Positions 18,400 through 27,856 of a DNA stretch of 64,000 nucleotides are shown piece by piece. The position numbers were made by a program, and so were the translations under genes. The DNA comes from Undibacterium_A arcticum (lineage in GTDB: Bacteria > Pseudomonadota > Gammaproteobacteria > Burkholderiales > Burkholderiaceae_D), in NCBI RefSeq assembly GCF_042660705.1, contig NZ_JBHSUQ010000001.1. The stretch is one strand, 5' to 3'. Each line of letters begins with the position of its first letter. The stretch's first letter is position 1. A model generated the notes under the pieces. It had not been told where the DNA came from. It saw only the letters and a list, made by a program, of their open reading frames with translations, and ran no database searches.

Positions 18400-20778
18400 A
18401 TGTCAGGACAAGGTATCGGTGCGCGCGCCCTGCGCAAGGAAGATGATCGCTTGATGCGGGGACGCGGTCAGTTTGTTGCGGACATACGTCTGGCTGGAAT
18501 GCAGGATGTCGCGTTCGTGCGTAGCCCGCTCGCTCATGCAGGAATTCTCGGCATCGATATTCCTGATGTCCACCAGAAAGACGTCTATACCATCGAGCAT
18601 CTCGATACAGTCAAGGCGATCAGGTCGGTATCCGGGTTGCCGGGCTTCAAGGTTTCCGAGCAGCCGGTGCTGGCGCGCGGCAAGGTGCGGCACGTGGGCG
18701 AGCTGGTCGCGATGTGTGTTGCTGCCACAAGAGCCGAAGCGGAAGACATCGCGGCAACCGTCAGGCTTGATCTCGATGAGTTGAGCGCCGTTCACGACAT
18801 GCTGGCTGGACGCCAGAGTGATGCGCCCCTGTTGCACGAGGCATGGTCGGACAATGTCTTTCTCGAAACAAACGTCAACGTCGATATCGCGCAAGTGCGC
18901 AATGCTCCGATTCAGGTCACCCGTGAAATCAGGACCTCGCGCCAGTCAATGGCACCAATGGAAGGGCGCGGTGTGGTCGCCTACTGGGATCATCGCCTCG
19001 AGCAACTCGTCGTCTATACTTCGACGCAGATGCCGCACATCGTACGAACCGGTTTGTCCGAATGCCTCGGGCTTGACCAGGGCCAGATCCGGGTCATCGC
19101 ACCGGATGTCGGCGGTGCATTTGGATACAAAGGTATCTTGTTGCCAGAGGAAGTGGCGCTAGGCTGGCTTGCGATGCAGCGCGGTCACCCGGTACGCTGG
19201 ATCGAGGATCGGCGCGAACATCTGACAGCGGGCGCGAATTGTCGCGAGCATTTCTACCGCATTACCGGCTATGCCGACAATGATGGGCGCCTGCTTGGCA
19301 TCGATTGCGAGGCAACCGTCGATTCCGGGGCCTATTCGTCCTACCCATTCTCAGCCTGTCTGGAAGCAGCGCAGGTCGCCAGCATCTTACCGGGTCCTTA
19401 TGACTTCCCGGCCTATCGCTGCCAAACCTATTCCGTGGCGACCAACAAGTGCCCGATTCTTCCCTATCGTGGCGTGGCTCGCACCGGCGTTTGTTTTGCA
19501 CTCGAACTGGTATTGGATGCAATTGCACGGGAAGCCGGGGTCGAACCGTACGAGGTGCGGATGAAAAGCCTGGTACGGCCCGAGCAGATGCCGTTTGATA
19601 ACATCACTAACAAGCATTTCGATAGCGGAGATTACCCGGAAGCCCTGCGCCAGGCGATTGAAGCGATCAACTACCCGGCCATTCGGGCCCGACAACAAAC
19701 CGCAGAAGCGGATGGTCGCCTGATCGGCGTCGGTATTTCAATCTATTGCGAGCAAGCGGCACACGGCACCTCGGTGTACGCTGGCTGGGGCATCCCGATG
19801 GTACCCGGGTATGAACAGGCCACTGCAAGAGTGACGCCCGATGGGGGCTTAGAGCTGCGCATTGGCGCCCATTCACACGGCCAAAGCCTGGAAACTACGC
19901 TAGCACAGGTCGCTCATGAGATTCTCGGGATTGATATTTCCCGCGTGAAACTGGTGCACGGCGATACCGCTGTCACACCATACTCTACCGGCACCTGGGG
20001 TTCGCGCTGCATGGTGATGTCTGGCGGCGCCGTCTCTCGGGCTTGCCAGACCTTAGCAAAGCGGTTGGTCCAGATCGGTGCCTGGATGCTCAAGACGGAT
20101 CCGGATCAGGTGACAGTGCGCGACGGCTGTGTCGTGGGGCCCGCCGGCAGTTTTACACTTGCAGAAGTAGCCCGGACCTGGTATCTGCGACCGCAGGACT
20201 TGCCTGCCGAAGTCAACCCGGGCGGTCTCGAGGTGACTGAAGGGTACAAGCCAATGCGTGACTCCGGCACCTTCGGCTATGGCGTGCATGCCGCACTGGT
20301 GGCGGTCGACCCCGAGACCGGTGATGTCGAAATCCTCGACTATGTGATCGTCGAGGATGGCGGAAAACTTGTCAATCCAATGGTGGTCGATGGTCAGATC
20401 TATGGCGGAACTGCACAAGGCATAGGCACCGCATTGTATGAAGAAATGGCGTTCGATGCTTCGGCGCAACCGCTCGCGTCTACCTTTGCCGACTACCTGC
20501 TGCCGGGGCCAACCGAAGTACCGGAGCCGCGCATTATCCATATGGAGACCGTGTCCCCTTATACCGAATTTGGCGTGAAAGGGATTGGTGAAAGTGGTGC
20601 GATTCCACCGCCGGCCGCGATCTGCAATGCGGTGAATGACGCCTTGCGACCGCTGGGTGCCGAACTGCATATCTCGCCAATCACCCCACGCCGTGTTCTG
20701 GAAGCGATTGCCAATGCCGCTATACACCCGCAGGTGCCGAAAGCATCTTCGTCCACCACCAAAAAGGAGTTCGCATGA
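18400..20778 (+). CDS. Molybdopterin-binding large subunit, xanthine dehydrogenase family
   Basis: This is the catalytic subunit of a molybdenum hydroxylase of the xanthine dehydrogenase / CO dehydrogenase superfamily, 792 residues from the ATG at 18400 (ribosome site agagg). It begins GARALRKEDDRLMRGRGQFV. APDVGGAFGYKG and a PYRGVARTGVCFALEL loop lie in the middle. The catalytic glutamate stretch GVKGIGESGAIPPPAA is near the end. It lacks the AYRCSFR loop of true form I CO dehydrogenase, so oxidation of an aldehyde or hydroxylation of an N-heterocycle is more likely. It overlaps the FAD subunit by ATGA. Confidence 0.9.
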   Translation: MSGQGIGARALRKEDDRLMRGRGQFVADIRLAGMQDVAFVRSPLAHAGILGIDIPDVHQKDVYTIEHLDTVKAIRSVSGLPGFKVSEQPVLARGKVRHVGELVAMCVAATRAEAEDIAATVRLDLDELSAVHDMLAGRQSDAPLLHEAWSDNVFLETNVNVDIAQVRNAPIQVTREIRTSRQSMAPMEGRGVVAYWDHRLEQLVVYTSTQMPHIVRTGLSECLGLDQGQIRVIAPDVGGAFGYKGILLPEEVALGWLAMQRGHPVRWIEDRREHLTAGANCREHFYRITGYADNDGRLLGIDCEATVDSGAYSSYPFSACLEAAQVASILPGPYDFPAYRCQTYSVATNKCPILPYRGVARTGVCFALELVLDAIAREAGVEPYEVRMKSLVRPEQMPFDNITNKHFDSGDYPEALRQAIEAINYPAIRARQQTAEADGRLIGVGISIYCEQAAHGTSVYAGWGIPMVPGYEQATARVTPDGGLELRIGAHSHGQSLETTLAQVAHEILGIDISRVKLVHGDTAVTPYSTGTWGSRCMVMSGGAVSRACQTLAKRLVQIGAWMLKTDPDQVTVRDGCVVGPAGSFTLAEVARTWYLRPQDLPAEVNPGGLEVTEGYKPMRDSGTFGYGVHAALVAVDPETGDVEILDYVIVEDGGKLVNPMVVDGQIYGGTAQGIGTALYEEMAFDASAQPLASTFADYLLPGPTEVPEPRIIHMETVSPYTEFGVKGIGESGAIPPPAAICNAVNDALRPLGAELHISPITPRRVLEAIANAAIHPQVPKASSSTTKKEFA

Positions 20779-21614
20779 AGCCGTCAAGGTTTGACTACGA
20801 ACGCCCCGCTAACCTGGCCTCAGTCATCGCGCTCATGCAGCGCGATGATATTGTCGTGAAGATCCTCGCAGGAGGCCAGTCACTTGGCCCCATGCTCAAT
20901 CTGCGCCTGGTGCAGCCCGATCTGCTGGTCGATATCACCGGCATTCCCGAACTGAAGCGGGTCGAGCTCACCGCCGATGCGATCATCATCGGTGCATGCG
21001 TCACCCATGCCGATATTGAAGATGGCCGGGTTCCCGACGTAACTGGCGGCGCATTATCGAAAGTAGCCCGCGCGATTGCCTATCGTGCGGTGCGCAACCG
21101 CGGTACCATCGGCGGCAGTCTCGTCCATGCGGACCCTTCTGCGGACTGGATTTCAAGTCTGGCGGCAATTGGTGCCGAAGTACTGGTCACTGGACCGACC
21201 GGCCAACGCCGGCTTGCGATTGAGAATTTCATGACCGGCGTGTTCGAGGTTGCACTCGAACCAGGTGAAATGCTGGAAGCGGTGCGCATACCGCGCTTGT
21301 CTGCCAATGCGCGCTGGGGCTATTACAAGCTCTGCCGCAAAACGGGTGAATTTGCGCATGCCATCGGCGCGGTGCTTCACGACCCGGATCGGGCGGTGTG
21401 CCGGGTCGTGCTCGGCGCAACAGAGTCAAAGCCCATCGTCCTCACTGACGCACGTGGGCTTTTCAACAGCGAACCACACGGCGGGCGGCCACGACGACTT
21501 GATCTCGATGCCGCCAGGCACACGCTCACCAGCGCCGGGATGACTGACCCGCTGGAGAATCAAATTCACATTGCCGCCTTGAAGCGTGCAGTTGACCGGG
21601 CTGAACTATCATGA
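20775..21614 (+). CDS. FAD-binding medium subunit of the molybdenum hydroxylase
   Basis: This CoxM-type subunit passes electrons from the FeS centres to the final acceptor through FAD. Its 279 residues start KPSRFDYERPANLASVIALM. The FAD loops AGGQSLGPMLNLRL and RNRGTIGGSLVHADPSADW are intact. It is coupled by overlapping start and stop codons to the large subunit before it and the FeS subunit after it, so the three are made together. Confidence 0.92.
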   Translation: MKPSRFDYERPANLASVIALMQRDDIVVKILAGGQSLGPMLNLRLVQPDLLVDITGIPELKRVELTADAIIIGACVTHADIEDGRVPDVTGGALSKVARAIAYRAVRNRGTIGGSLVHADPSADWISSLAAIGAEVLVTGPTGQRRLAIENFMTGVFEVALEPGEMLEAVRIPRLSANARWGYYKLCRKTGEFAHAIGAVLHDPDRAVCRVVLGATESKPIVLTDARGLFNSEPHGGRPRRLDLDAARHTLTSAGMTDPLENQIHIAALKRAVDRAELS

Positions 21615-22864
21615 AAATGATTAACTTAATCGTGAATGGAAAGGACGTCGTCGCTGCGACTGTCGAACCACGTACGCAACTGGCAGATTTCCTGCGCGAC
21701 ACGTTAAATCTTACAGGCACCCATCTGGGCTGCGAGCATGGCGTCTGTGGCGCTTGTACGCTGCTCATCGATGGCGTGCCGGCACGCTCGTGCATCACAC
21801 TTGCGGTCGCCTGCGACGGCGCCAGCATCACGACCATCGAAGGAATGGATGACGACGAGGTCATGCGCGCGCTGCGTGCCGCGTTTTCGCGCGAGCATGC
21901 CTTGCAATGCGGCTACTGTACGCCGGGCATGCTGGCCTCCGCTCGTGATGTGGTGCTGCGCATGCCGGATGCGAGCGAACAGGATATCCGGTTTGCCATG
22001 AGCGGCAATCTATGCCGCTGCACCGGTTACGTGGGCATCATCAAGGCGGTGCAAAGCGTGATCGCTGAGCGCAGGGAAGCAGGCGTGGTATCGCCGGAAA
22101 ATCCGCGCACCACCTTGGGACCGGTTGGTTCCGGTCATGCGCAGCCCATGGCGAGCGGCAACACCGCATTTGCCGGGACGACCAAGCTGGTCGCGGCACC
22201 GGTACAAAGGGCTGCAGCTGCCACGGCGCCAGCACCGGTGGTACCGGCCAAAAAGGCGGGCGCGCCCGACAGCGGCAAGCCGCTGACGACATTGAACCAA
22301 TCCTTCAGCATTGACTTTCCGCGCGAACAGGTCTGGAACTTCTTCGGCCGTCTTGGCGATGTGACGACATGCCTGCCCGGTGCATCGCTACTCGCCCCGC
22401 CCACCGAGACCCATGTCGAACCTAAGCTTCGGATCAAGGTCGGACCGATCGTGGCCGAATTCGAAGGGGCTGCCGATGTGGTGCGCGATGCCGCGAACCA
22501 CTCCGGGACGATATACGGCAGTGCCCGCGACACGAAGTCGAGTTCCGCTACCCGTGGCGAAATTCGCTACGACCTGATCGAAGAAAAAGGCGGCACCGCG
22601 ACCCGGGTCGAGGTCCAAGTTGGGTTCGCGCTGACCGGATCCCTCGCGCAGTTCAGTCGTTCGAGCATCGTGCGGGATATTGCCAAGCGCATGACAGACG
22701 CATTTGCCGAAAACCTGCGCGCGCGTCTGAGCCAGGGCGGCAGCGAAGTCGCGGATGGTAGCGCGTTTCACGCTCCGGCGGCTGAGCTCAATGCAGGAGC
22801 GCTTGTTTTCTCCGTGCTACGTGATCGAATAGTGGCGTTTTTCCGCTCGCTGTTCGGGCGCTGA
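21611..22864 (+). CDS. 2Fe-2S small subunit fused to a CoxG-like domain
   Basis: Residues 1-155 are the usual small subunit with two [2Fe-2S] clusters: CEHGVCGACTLLIDG for the plant-type cluster, and CGYCTPGML plus CRCTGY for the second. An alanine- and proline-rich linker (about residues 160-225) leads to a second domain (about 230-385). That domain starts LNQSFSIDFPREQVWNFFG and has DVTTCLPGA, typical of CoxG/SRPBCC proteins that aid CO dehydrogenase assembly or membrane attachment. The tail, VFSVLRDRIVAFFRSLFGR, is an amphipathic or membrane-seeking end. The fusion at 417 residues is unusual but intact. Confidence 0.9.
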   Translation: MKMINLIVNGKDVVAATVEPRTQLADFLRDTLNLTGTHLGCEHGVCGACTLLIDGVPARSCITLAVACDGASITTIEGMDDDEVMRALRAAFSREHALQCGYCTPGMLASARDVVLRMPDASEQDIRFAMSGNLCRCTGYVGIIKAVQSVIAERREAGVVSPENPRTTLGPVGSGHAQPMASGNTAFAGTTKLVAAPVQRAAAATAPAPVVPAKKAGAPDSGKPLTTLNQSFSIDFPREQVWNFFGRLGDVTTCLPGASLLAPPTETHVEPKLRIKVGPIVAEFEGAADVVRDAANHSGTIYGSARDTKSSSATRGEIRYDLIEEKGGTATRVEVQVGFALTGSLAQFSRSSIVRDIAKRMTDAFAENLRARLSQGGSEVADGSAFHAPAAELNAGALVFSVLRDRIVAFFRSLFGR

Positions 22865-22869
22865 GGGTC

Positions 22870-23649
22870 TTGAGCTTGAATACATTCACTACCGTCGGGG
22901 TTGGCGGCACCAAGGTGCTGCTGCTTCCCGGCCTGTTCGGCGCGAATGAAGCGTTCGATGCGATGCTGGCTTTCGCGGACACCGAGCGCTTTCAGTATGT
23001 GGTCATGGATTATCGCGGCTACGGCCGCGCGAAAAACCTGTCTGGACTATATACCCTGAACGAAGTGGTCGCGGACGCCATCCGCTTGCTCGACCATCTC
23101 AGGTGGGACCAAGCGCATCTGCTCGGCCATTCGATAGGCGCGCTGGTTGGCCAGATGATCGCGGTGGCCGCACCCGGGCGCATCCGGTCGATTGTTTCAC
23201 TGGCCGGCATGAACGCTCGTGGCGCGTCGCGTGACCCGGCCCGCATGCGCATGCTGGACGAGGCCGCGCACCATGTGAGCCAGCGTGCCGCGGTCATTCA
23301 CATGGGCGTGGGCAAACGCTACGGCATGGCGTTTGCGCAGCAGGTGTCGCAAAGCGCCTGGGAAGCGATTGCACCGCAAGCCTGCGCCGACTATGCCGCC
23401 GATGCCGCCCTGACCGATATCCACACCCAGGTGGACGGGTCGGAGATTCCCTTGCTGGCGCTCGTCGGCGCGCACGATCCGGGTTGCACCGAGCAACTGG
23501 CGCGTGATACGACCCTGCGCTGGTACCGCAATGCCATCCTCGAGGTCGTATCCGACGCGGGTCATTACCCGATGATCGAGGCGCCTGCACGCACGCTTGC
23601 TGCTGTCGAGACCTTTCTGCGCAGCGTCAGCAAGACATCAGGACAGTAG
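22870..23649 (+). CDS. Alpha/beta hydrolase
   Basis: This 259-residue alpha/beta-fold hydrolase begins at a TTG; a second TTG at 22876 has better spacing to gaggg. The nucleophile elbow is LLGHSIGALVGQ, the acid lies in LVGAHDPG, and the histidine in DAGHYPMIEAP. It comes 5 bases after the FeS-CoxG fusion, so it belongs to the operon and may hydrolyse the hydroxylated product. The last 52 bases are duplicated downstream at 23793-23844. The substrate is unknown. Confidence 0.85.
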   Translation: MSLNTFTTVGVGGTKVLLLPGLFGANEAFDAMLAFADTERFQYVVMDYRGYGRAKNLSGLYTLNEVVADAIRLLDHLRWDQAHLLGHSIGALVGQMIAVAAPGRIRSIVSLAGMNARGASRDPARMRMLDEAAHHVSQRAAVIHMGVGKRYGMAFAQQVSQSAWEAIAPQACADYAADAALTDIHTQVDGSEIPLLALVGAHDPGCTEQLARDTTLRWYRNAILEVVSDAGHYPMIEAPARTLAAVETFLRSVSKTSGQ

Positions 23650-23844
23650 GCTGGGATGCAATCCCAGCAACCTGCCATCATTCACCCAACGCACAATTCA
23701 ACACCTCCGGTGATCCAACCCAATCAACCGGATAGAGGCCGTGCATAGGGTAATGGTCGATCGCTGGGATTGCATCCCAGCCTACCACTGCCCGCACGTT
23801 CACTGCGGTCGAGACCTCTCCGCGCAGCGTCAGCAAGACATCAG
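23590..23844. repeat. 52-bp direct repeat enclosing a 22-bp inverted pair
   Basis: The hydrolase 3' end (23590-23641) recurs with a few changes at 23793-23844. Between the copies, 23647-23668 and 23763-23784 are perfect 22-base inverted repeats, each itself nearly palindromic around ctgggatgcaatcccag. The second direct copy supplies the last bases of the convergent LysR gene. The unit could be a REP doublet or the footprint of a duplication. Confidence 0.7.
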
Positions 23845-24742
23845 TCTCCGAATAGCTCATAGATCAATCCGCGCAGCCAGCGGTTGGCGGCATCCTCATG
23901 GAAGCGTTCATGCCAGTATTGCTTGATGGAGTAGACCGGCAGCTCGACCGGTGGCGCCAGTAATTTGATATTGCCGGCGGGGAGATAGGATTCCGCCAGC
24001 ATCGTCGGAATGGTCACGATCAAATCGGTGTTGGCGACGATCAGCGGAATTGCCAGAAAATGCGTCACGTGCAGCGCGATTCTGCGCTTGAGGCCCTTTT
24101 CGGTCAGGACTCTTTCCACCACGTCGTGACCGGTCCCCGGCGCGGAAACAATTGCGTGAGACGCCGCCAAGTACTGCTTCAGGCTAAGCGCATCCTTGAT
24201 GACCGGATGATCCGGCCGTATTAGGCACACGTAAGAGCGATTGAATAATCTTTGCTGGTAGTAGCCGGCGTTCAGATCCGGGATGAAGCCGACGGCCAGG
24301 TCCATTTCCCCGGATTCCAGTGCTTCCCGCATTTCCTTCACCGGTAACTGCACCGTTCTGATATTGAGCCCCGGCGCCACGGTGCTCAGTCGCCGCAATA
24401 GATCAGGGAGGAAAACCCTTTCTCCTATATCCGTCATGATCAGCTTGAACGTCCGAGTCGATGTAGCCGCATCGAAATGCTTGTCCCGATTAAGCGTCTG
24501 CCGAATCAGGTGAAGCGCATTTCGTATCGGTTCCGACAATTCGAGCGCGAACGGGGTCGGCTCCATGCCGCGGGAAGTCCTGACGAAAGAGGATCGCCCA
24601 GCACCTTTCGCAGCTTCCCCAGGCATGTGCTCATCGCGGGCTGCGTCAATCCGATGGCGTCCGCTGCCGAGGTGACGTTGCGAGTTGCCAGCATGGCTTC
24701 GAAAGCAACTAGCAGCTTCAGGTCCAGATGCAGAATATCCAT
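23841..24742 (-). CDS. LysR-family regulator (NahR/DntR-like), frameshifted
   Basis: The start at 24742 reads MDILHLDLKLLVAFEAML with the helix-turn-helix VTSAADAIGLTQPAMST. At 24586-24588 the frame changes; one extra T on the coding strand gives LGDPLFVRTSRGMEPTPFAL, the conserved linker of NahR/DntR-type activators. The effector domain then runs to 23841. The total length of 902 bases fits a one-base loss from a 300-residue protein. It is divergent from the Rieske oxygenase genes (145-base gap), so it is their likely activator, responding to an aromatic acid. Confidence 0.88.
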
Positions 24743-24887
24743 TTTTCTGTATACCTTCCATCGATATTATGCAATTTACATATGATACGCCGGCGAATAT
24801 ATTGGTGCCAAGAGATAGCGCGATGACCGCGCTGACAGTTTAAACAAACGCAAAAAAACGGCAGTGCCGATTGGTGGAAAAAACCCC

Positions 24888-26033
24888 ATGGATCCCATCG
24901 TAATCGTCGGAAGTGGTCTCGCAGGCTATTCGGTAGCCCGCGAATTCCGCAAGCGGAACAAGACGGATCCGCTGGTGGTGGTGACAGCTGACGACGGACA
25001 GTTCTATTCGAAGCCGACGCTTTCCGAAGCCTTTCGCCTGGGCGCCCAGGTATCCGAACTGGCATCCAGGAGCGCGGATGGAATGGCTGCCCAAATCAAG
25101 GCGGAGGTGTTGACGGAAACCCGGGTCCGGCACATCGATACGGCCACCCGCTCGCTTTTGACCACTCACGGAACCATCGCGTACAGTCAACTAGTTCTTG
25201 CCCTTGGCGCTGAACCGGTACGGCTGCCGCTCGCCCCGGCGTCTCTGGAAACCGTCTTCGCAGTCAATGACCTCTCGGATTACGCGCGCTTCCGGGCGGC
25301 AGCTCACGGCAAGAAAGTTGTCGCCATTCTCGGCGCAGGGCTGATCGGCTGCGAATTTGCGAATGATATGGTGCACGCCGGTTACCGGGTAAAAGTCATC
25401 GACATCGCTGCCGCACCCCTGAACCGGCTTCTCCCCAGCGCCAATGGGCAATTCCTGTTAAACGCCTTGCGGCAAGCGGGTGTCGACTGGCATCTGGGCA
25501 CAGGGGTCAGTACCATCGAGCGGGACGGGGATGGCGTTGTCATCCGTTGTACCAACGGCGATGCGCTCGAAGCGGACATCGTGCTGTCGGCAATCGGCCT
25601 GAAGCCGCGTACAGCGCTAGTTCAAGGCACGTCGATTCGGGCAAGCCACGGCATTTCGGTCGACCTGAGCCTTCGGACCAGTGACCCCAGGGTGTTTGCG
25701 CTTGGCGATTGCGCCGAGGTGGACGGGTTATGGCTTCCCTACATCGCGCCGATCGGACCGGCCGCCAGGGTCGTGGCCAGCAATCTGGCTGGCGACGCTG
25801 CGCTTGTCCGCTATTCCGCGATGCCGGTTATCGTGAAAACCCCGGCCTGTCCGACCGTGGTTTGTCCGCCACCGCTGGGTGTGGAGGGGGAGTGGAACAC
25901 CGAATCCGATGACAGCGGCATGCAGTCGCTGTTCCGCGACGGTACTGGCCTGTTGCGCGGATTCGCGTTGAACGGGGCACACACCGAGCGGGCAAGCACA
26001 TTGGCGCTATCCATGCCGATGCTGTTGGGATAA
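24888..26033 (+). CDS. Ferredoxin reductase, FAD-dependent, for the Rieske oxygenase
   Basis: This is a 381-residue pyridine-nucleotide-disulfide-type reductase starting MDPIVIVGSGLAGYSVAREF after a ggaaa ribosome site. FAD-binding GSGLAG is followed by the NADH loop AILGAGLIGCEFANDM. FALGDCAEVDG is the second FAD motif. It resembles rubredoxin reductases. Gene order (reductase, large, small, ferredoxin) matches a four-component ring-hydroxylating system in which it passes electrons from NADH to the ferredoxin at 27857. Confidence 0.88.
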   Translation: MDPIVIVGSGLAGYSVAREFRKRNKTDPLVVVTADDGQFYSKPTLSEAFRLGAQVSELASRSADGMAAQIKAEVLTETRVRHIDTATRSLLTTHGTIAYSQLVLALGAEPVRLPLAPASLETVFAVNDLSDYARFRAAAHGKKVVAILGAGLIGCEFANDMVHAGYRVKVIDIAAAPLNRLLPSANGQFLLNALRQAGVDWHLGTGVSTIERDGDGVVIRCTNGDALEADIVLSAIGLKPRTALVQGTSIRASHGISVDLSLRTSDPRVFALGDCAEVDGLWLPYIAPIGPAARVVASNLAGDAALVRYSAMPVIVKTPACPTVVCPPPLGVEGEWNTESDDSGMQSLFRDGTGLLRGFALNGAHTERASTLALSMPMLLG

Positions 26034-26132
26034 CGAAGTGCATTCATCGATCCGCGGCCGCATCCGTACTGGCGTCGCGGGAAACATATGGCAAGGCGTC
26101 AACATGCGCCGGTTTAAATCAAAGGAGAAGAC

Positions 26133-27377
26133 ATGAACCACCCGCAACCGATTTCATTTGTCCGCCAATGGCGTGACCCGGGCTCCTCCCGTATTCCCTA
26201 CTGGCTCTATACGGATCCTGAAATTTATCGGCGCGAGCAGGAACGGATCTTCAACGGGCCTCACTGGAACTATGTGGCATTGACCGCAGAGATCCCGCAT
26301 GCCGGCGACTTCAAGCGTACCTGGATCGGCGAGCGCTCCGTGATCGTGGTGCGCGATGAGGAAGGCAATGTCAATGTAGTGGAAAACCGCTGTGCGCACC
26401 GGGCCACACAGTTTTGCCAGGAACACTCGGGCAACCGGAAGGATTTCATCTGTCCGTATCACCAATGGAGCTACGATCTTCAGGGCAATCTCCAGGGCGT
26501 GCCGTTCATGCGCGGCATCAAGGGTAAAGGCGGGATGCCGGCGGACTTCAAGCGGGAGAATCATGGGCTGACAAAACTTAAAGTGGCGGTGCACAACGGC
26601 GTCATCTTTGCCAGCTTTCATCCTGACGTGCCGGACTTCAAGGAATTTCTCGGCCCGACCATGCTGAAATACTTCGAGCGCGTGTTCGACGGCCGCGAAC
26701 TGAAGGTTCTCGGCTACAACCGGCAACGCGTTGCCGGCAACTGGAAACTGATCCACGAAAATCTCAAGGACTGCTACCACCCGGGATTGCTCCATACCTG
26801 GTTCGTCAACTACGGCTTATGGCGGGCCGACAACGAATCGCAGAATGTCATGGATGATCTGCACCGCCACTCCGCCATGGTGACGGTGCGCAACCAGGGC
26901 GGGCAAGGTGAGGCAACCACAGGGGTGAGCAGCTTCCGGGCCGACATGGCGCTGAATGACGGCCGTTTCCTTGATGTGGAGACGGAGCCGTGGTGGGATG
27001 GGCCGACTGCGGTAATTCAAAGCATTTTCCCAAGCGTGATCATGCAGCAGCAAATCAATTCAGTCGCAGTTCGCCAGGTCATTCCGCGCGGGCCGAAAGC
27101 CTTCGATTACATCTGGACTCATCTTGGTTTTGCGGACGATACGCCAGAGATGACCGAGCGGCGTCTGCGCCAGGCCAATCTGTTCGGACCCGCCGGTTTT
27201 GTCTCCGCGGACGACAGCGAAATCATCGGACTGGTCGAAGAAGGTATGGTGCAGGATCCCGAATCCGAGACCTTCTGCGAGTTGGGCGGCCGCGAAATCG
27301 CCGACACCGATACCCACATTTCGGAAACCCTGATCCGGGGCATGTACGAGTATTACCGCAAAGTGATGGAGGTTTGA
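26133..27377 (+). CDS. Rieske oxygenase large subunit
   Basis: This is the catalytic alpha subunit, 414 residues. The Rieske [2Fe-2S] ligands are in NRCAHRATQFC and FICPYHQWSYD. The mononuclear iron site is in HENLKDCYHPGLLHTW, with the bridging Asp and the two His. By general character it resembles the anthranilate, salicylate 5-hydroxylase and terephthalate group acting on aromatic acids. The neighbouring formaldehyde-oxidation genes make an O- or N-methyl substituted aromatic acid a good candidate substrate, which is an inference. The small subunit follows after one base. Confidence 0.92.
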   Translation: MNHPQPISFVRQWRDPGSSRIPYWLYTDPEIYRREQERIFNGPHWNYVALTAEIPHAGDFKRTWIGERSVIVVRDEEGNVNVVENRCAHRATQFCQEHSGNRKDFICPYHQWSYDLQGNLQGVPFMRGIKGKGGMPADFKRENHGLTKLKVAVHNGVIFASFHPDVPDFKEFLGPTMLKYFERVFDGRELKVLGYNRQRVAGNWKLIHENLKDCYHPGLLHTWFVNYGLWRADNESQNVMDDLHRHSAMVTVRNQGGQGEATTGVSSFRADMALNDGRFLDVETEPWWDGPTAVIQSIFPSVIMQQQINSVAVRQVIPRGPKAFDYIWTHLGFADDTPEMTERRLRQANLFGPAGFVSADDSEIIGLVEEGMVQDPESETFCELGGREIADTDTHISETLIRGMYEYYRKVMEV

Positions 27378-27378
27378 C

Positions 27379-27848
27379 ATGGATACAACAACACGTTTCG
27401 CCATCCAGGACTTGTACGCTGACTACACCCGGTGCGTCGACGACAGCTGCTATGAAGAATGGCCGGAGTTTTTACGGACGAATGCCTGTACCGGAATGTT
27501 TCACGCGAAAACTTCGAAGCGGGATTGCCGATGTCAGCGCTGGCGCTGGAGAGCAAGGCCATGCTCAAGGACCGTGTCTACGGCGTCACGCAGACGATTT
27601 TTCATGCGCCGTACTTCCAGCGGCATATTGTCGGCATTCCGAAGATCATCAGCGAAAGCGACGGGGTCATCGTTTCGGAAGCGAACTACCTGGTGATCCG
27701 GACCAAACTGGATTCTTTTTCCGAAGTCTTCAACGCCGGCCGTTACATCGATACCATCGTCAGAGAAAACGGGCGACTAAAGTTCCGGCAGCGCATCTGC
27801 GTTTTCGATAGCGAGCTGGTGCCGAACTCCATAATTTACCCGATCTGA
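27379..27848 (+). CDS. Rieske oxygenase small subunit, frameshifted
   Basis: This is the beta subunit of the oxygenase (NTF2-like fold), about 157 residues once repaired. The N-terminus MDTTTRFAIQDLYADYTRCV runs to WPEF, where the T run at 27469-27473 lacks one base. The other frame then gives FTDECLYRNVSRENFEAGLP and GVTQTIFHAPYFQRH to the stop at 27848. It has the pattern and length of AndAd/NagH-type beta subunits. It lies between the large subunit and the ferredoxin. Confidence 0.87.
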
Positions 27849-27856
27849 GGTGCCGC

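Noticed and set aside
18400..20778. True form I CO dehydrogenase (CoxL)
   Set aside because: The AYRCSFR active-site loop is replaced by PYRGVARTG, so CO oxidation is not supported despite the CoxG-like fusion.
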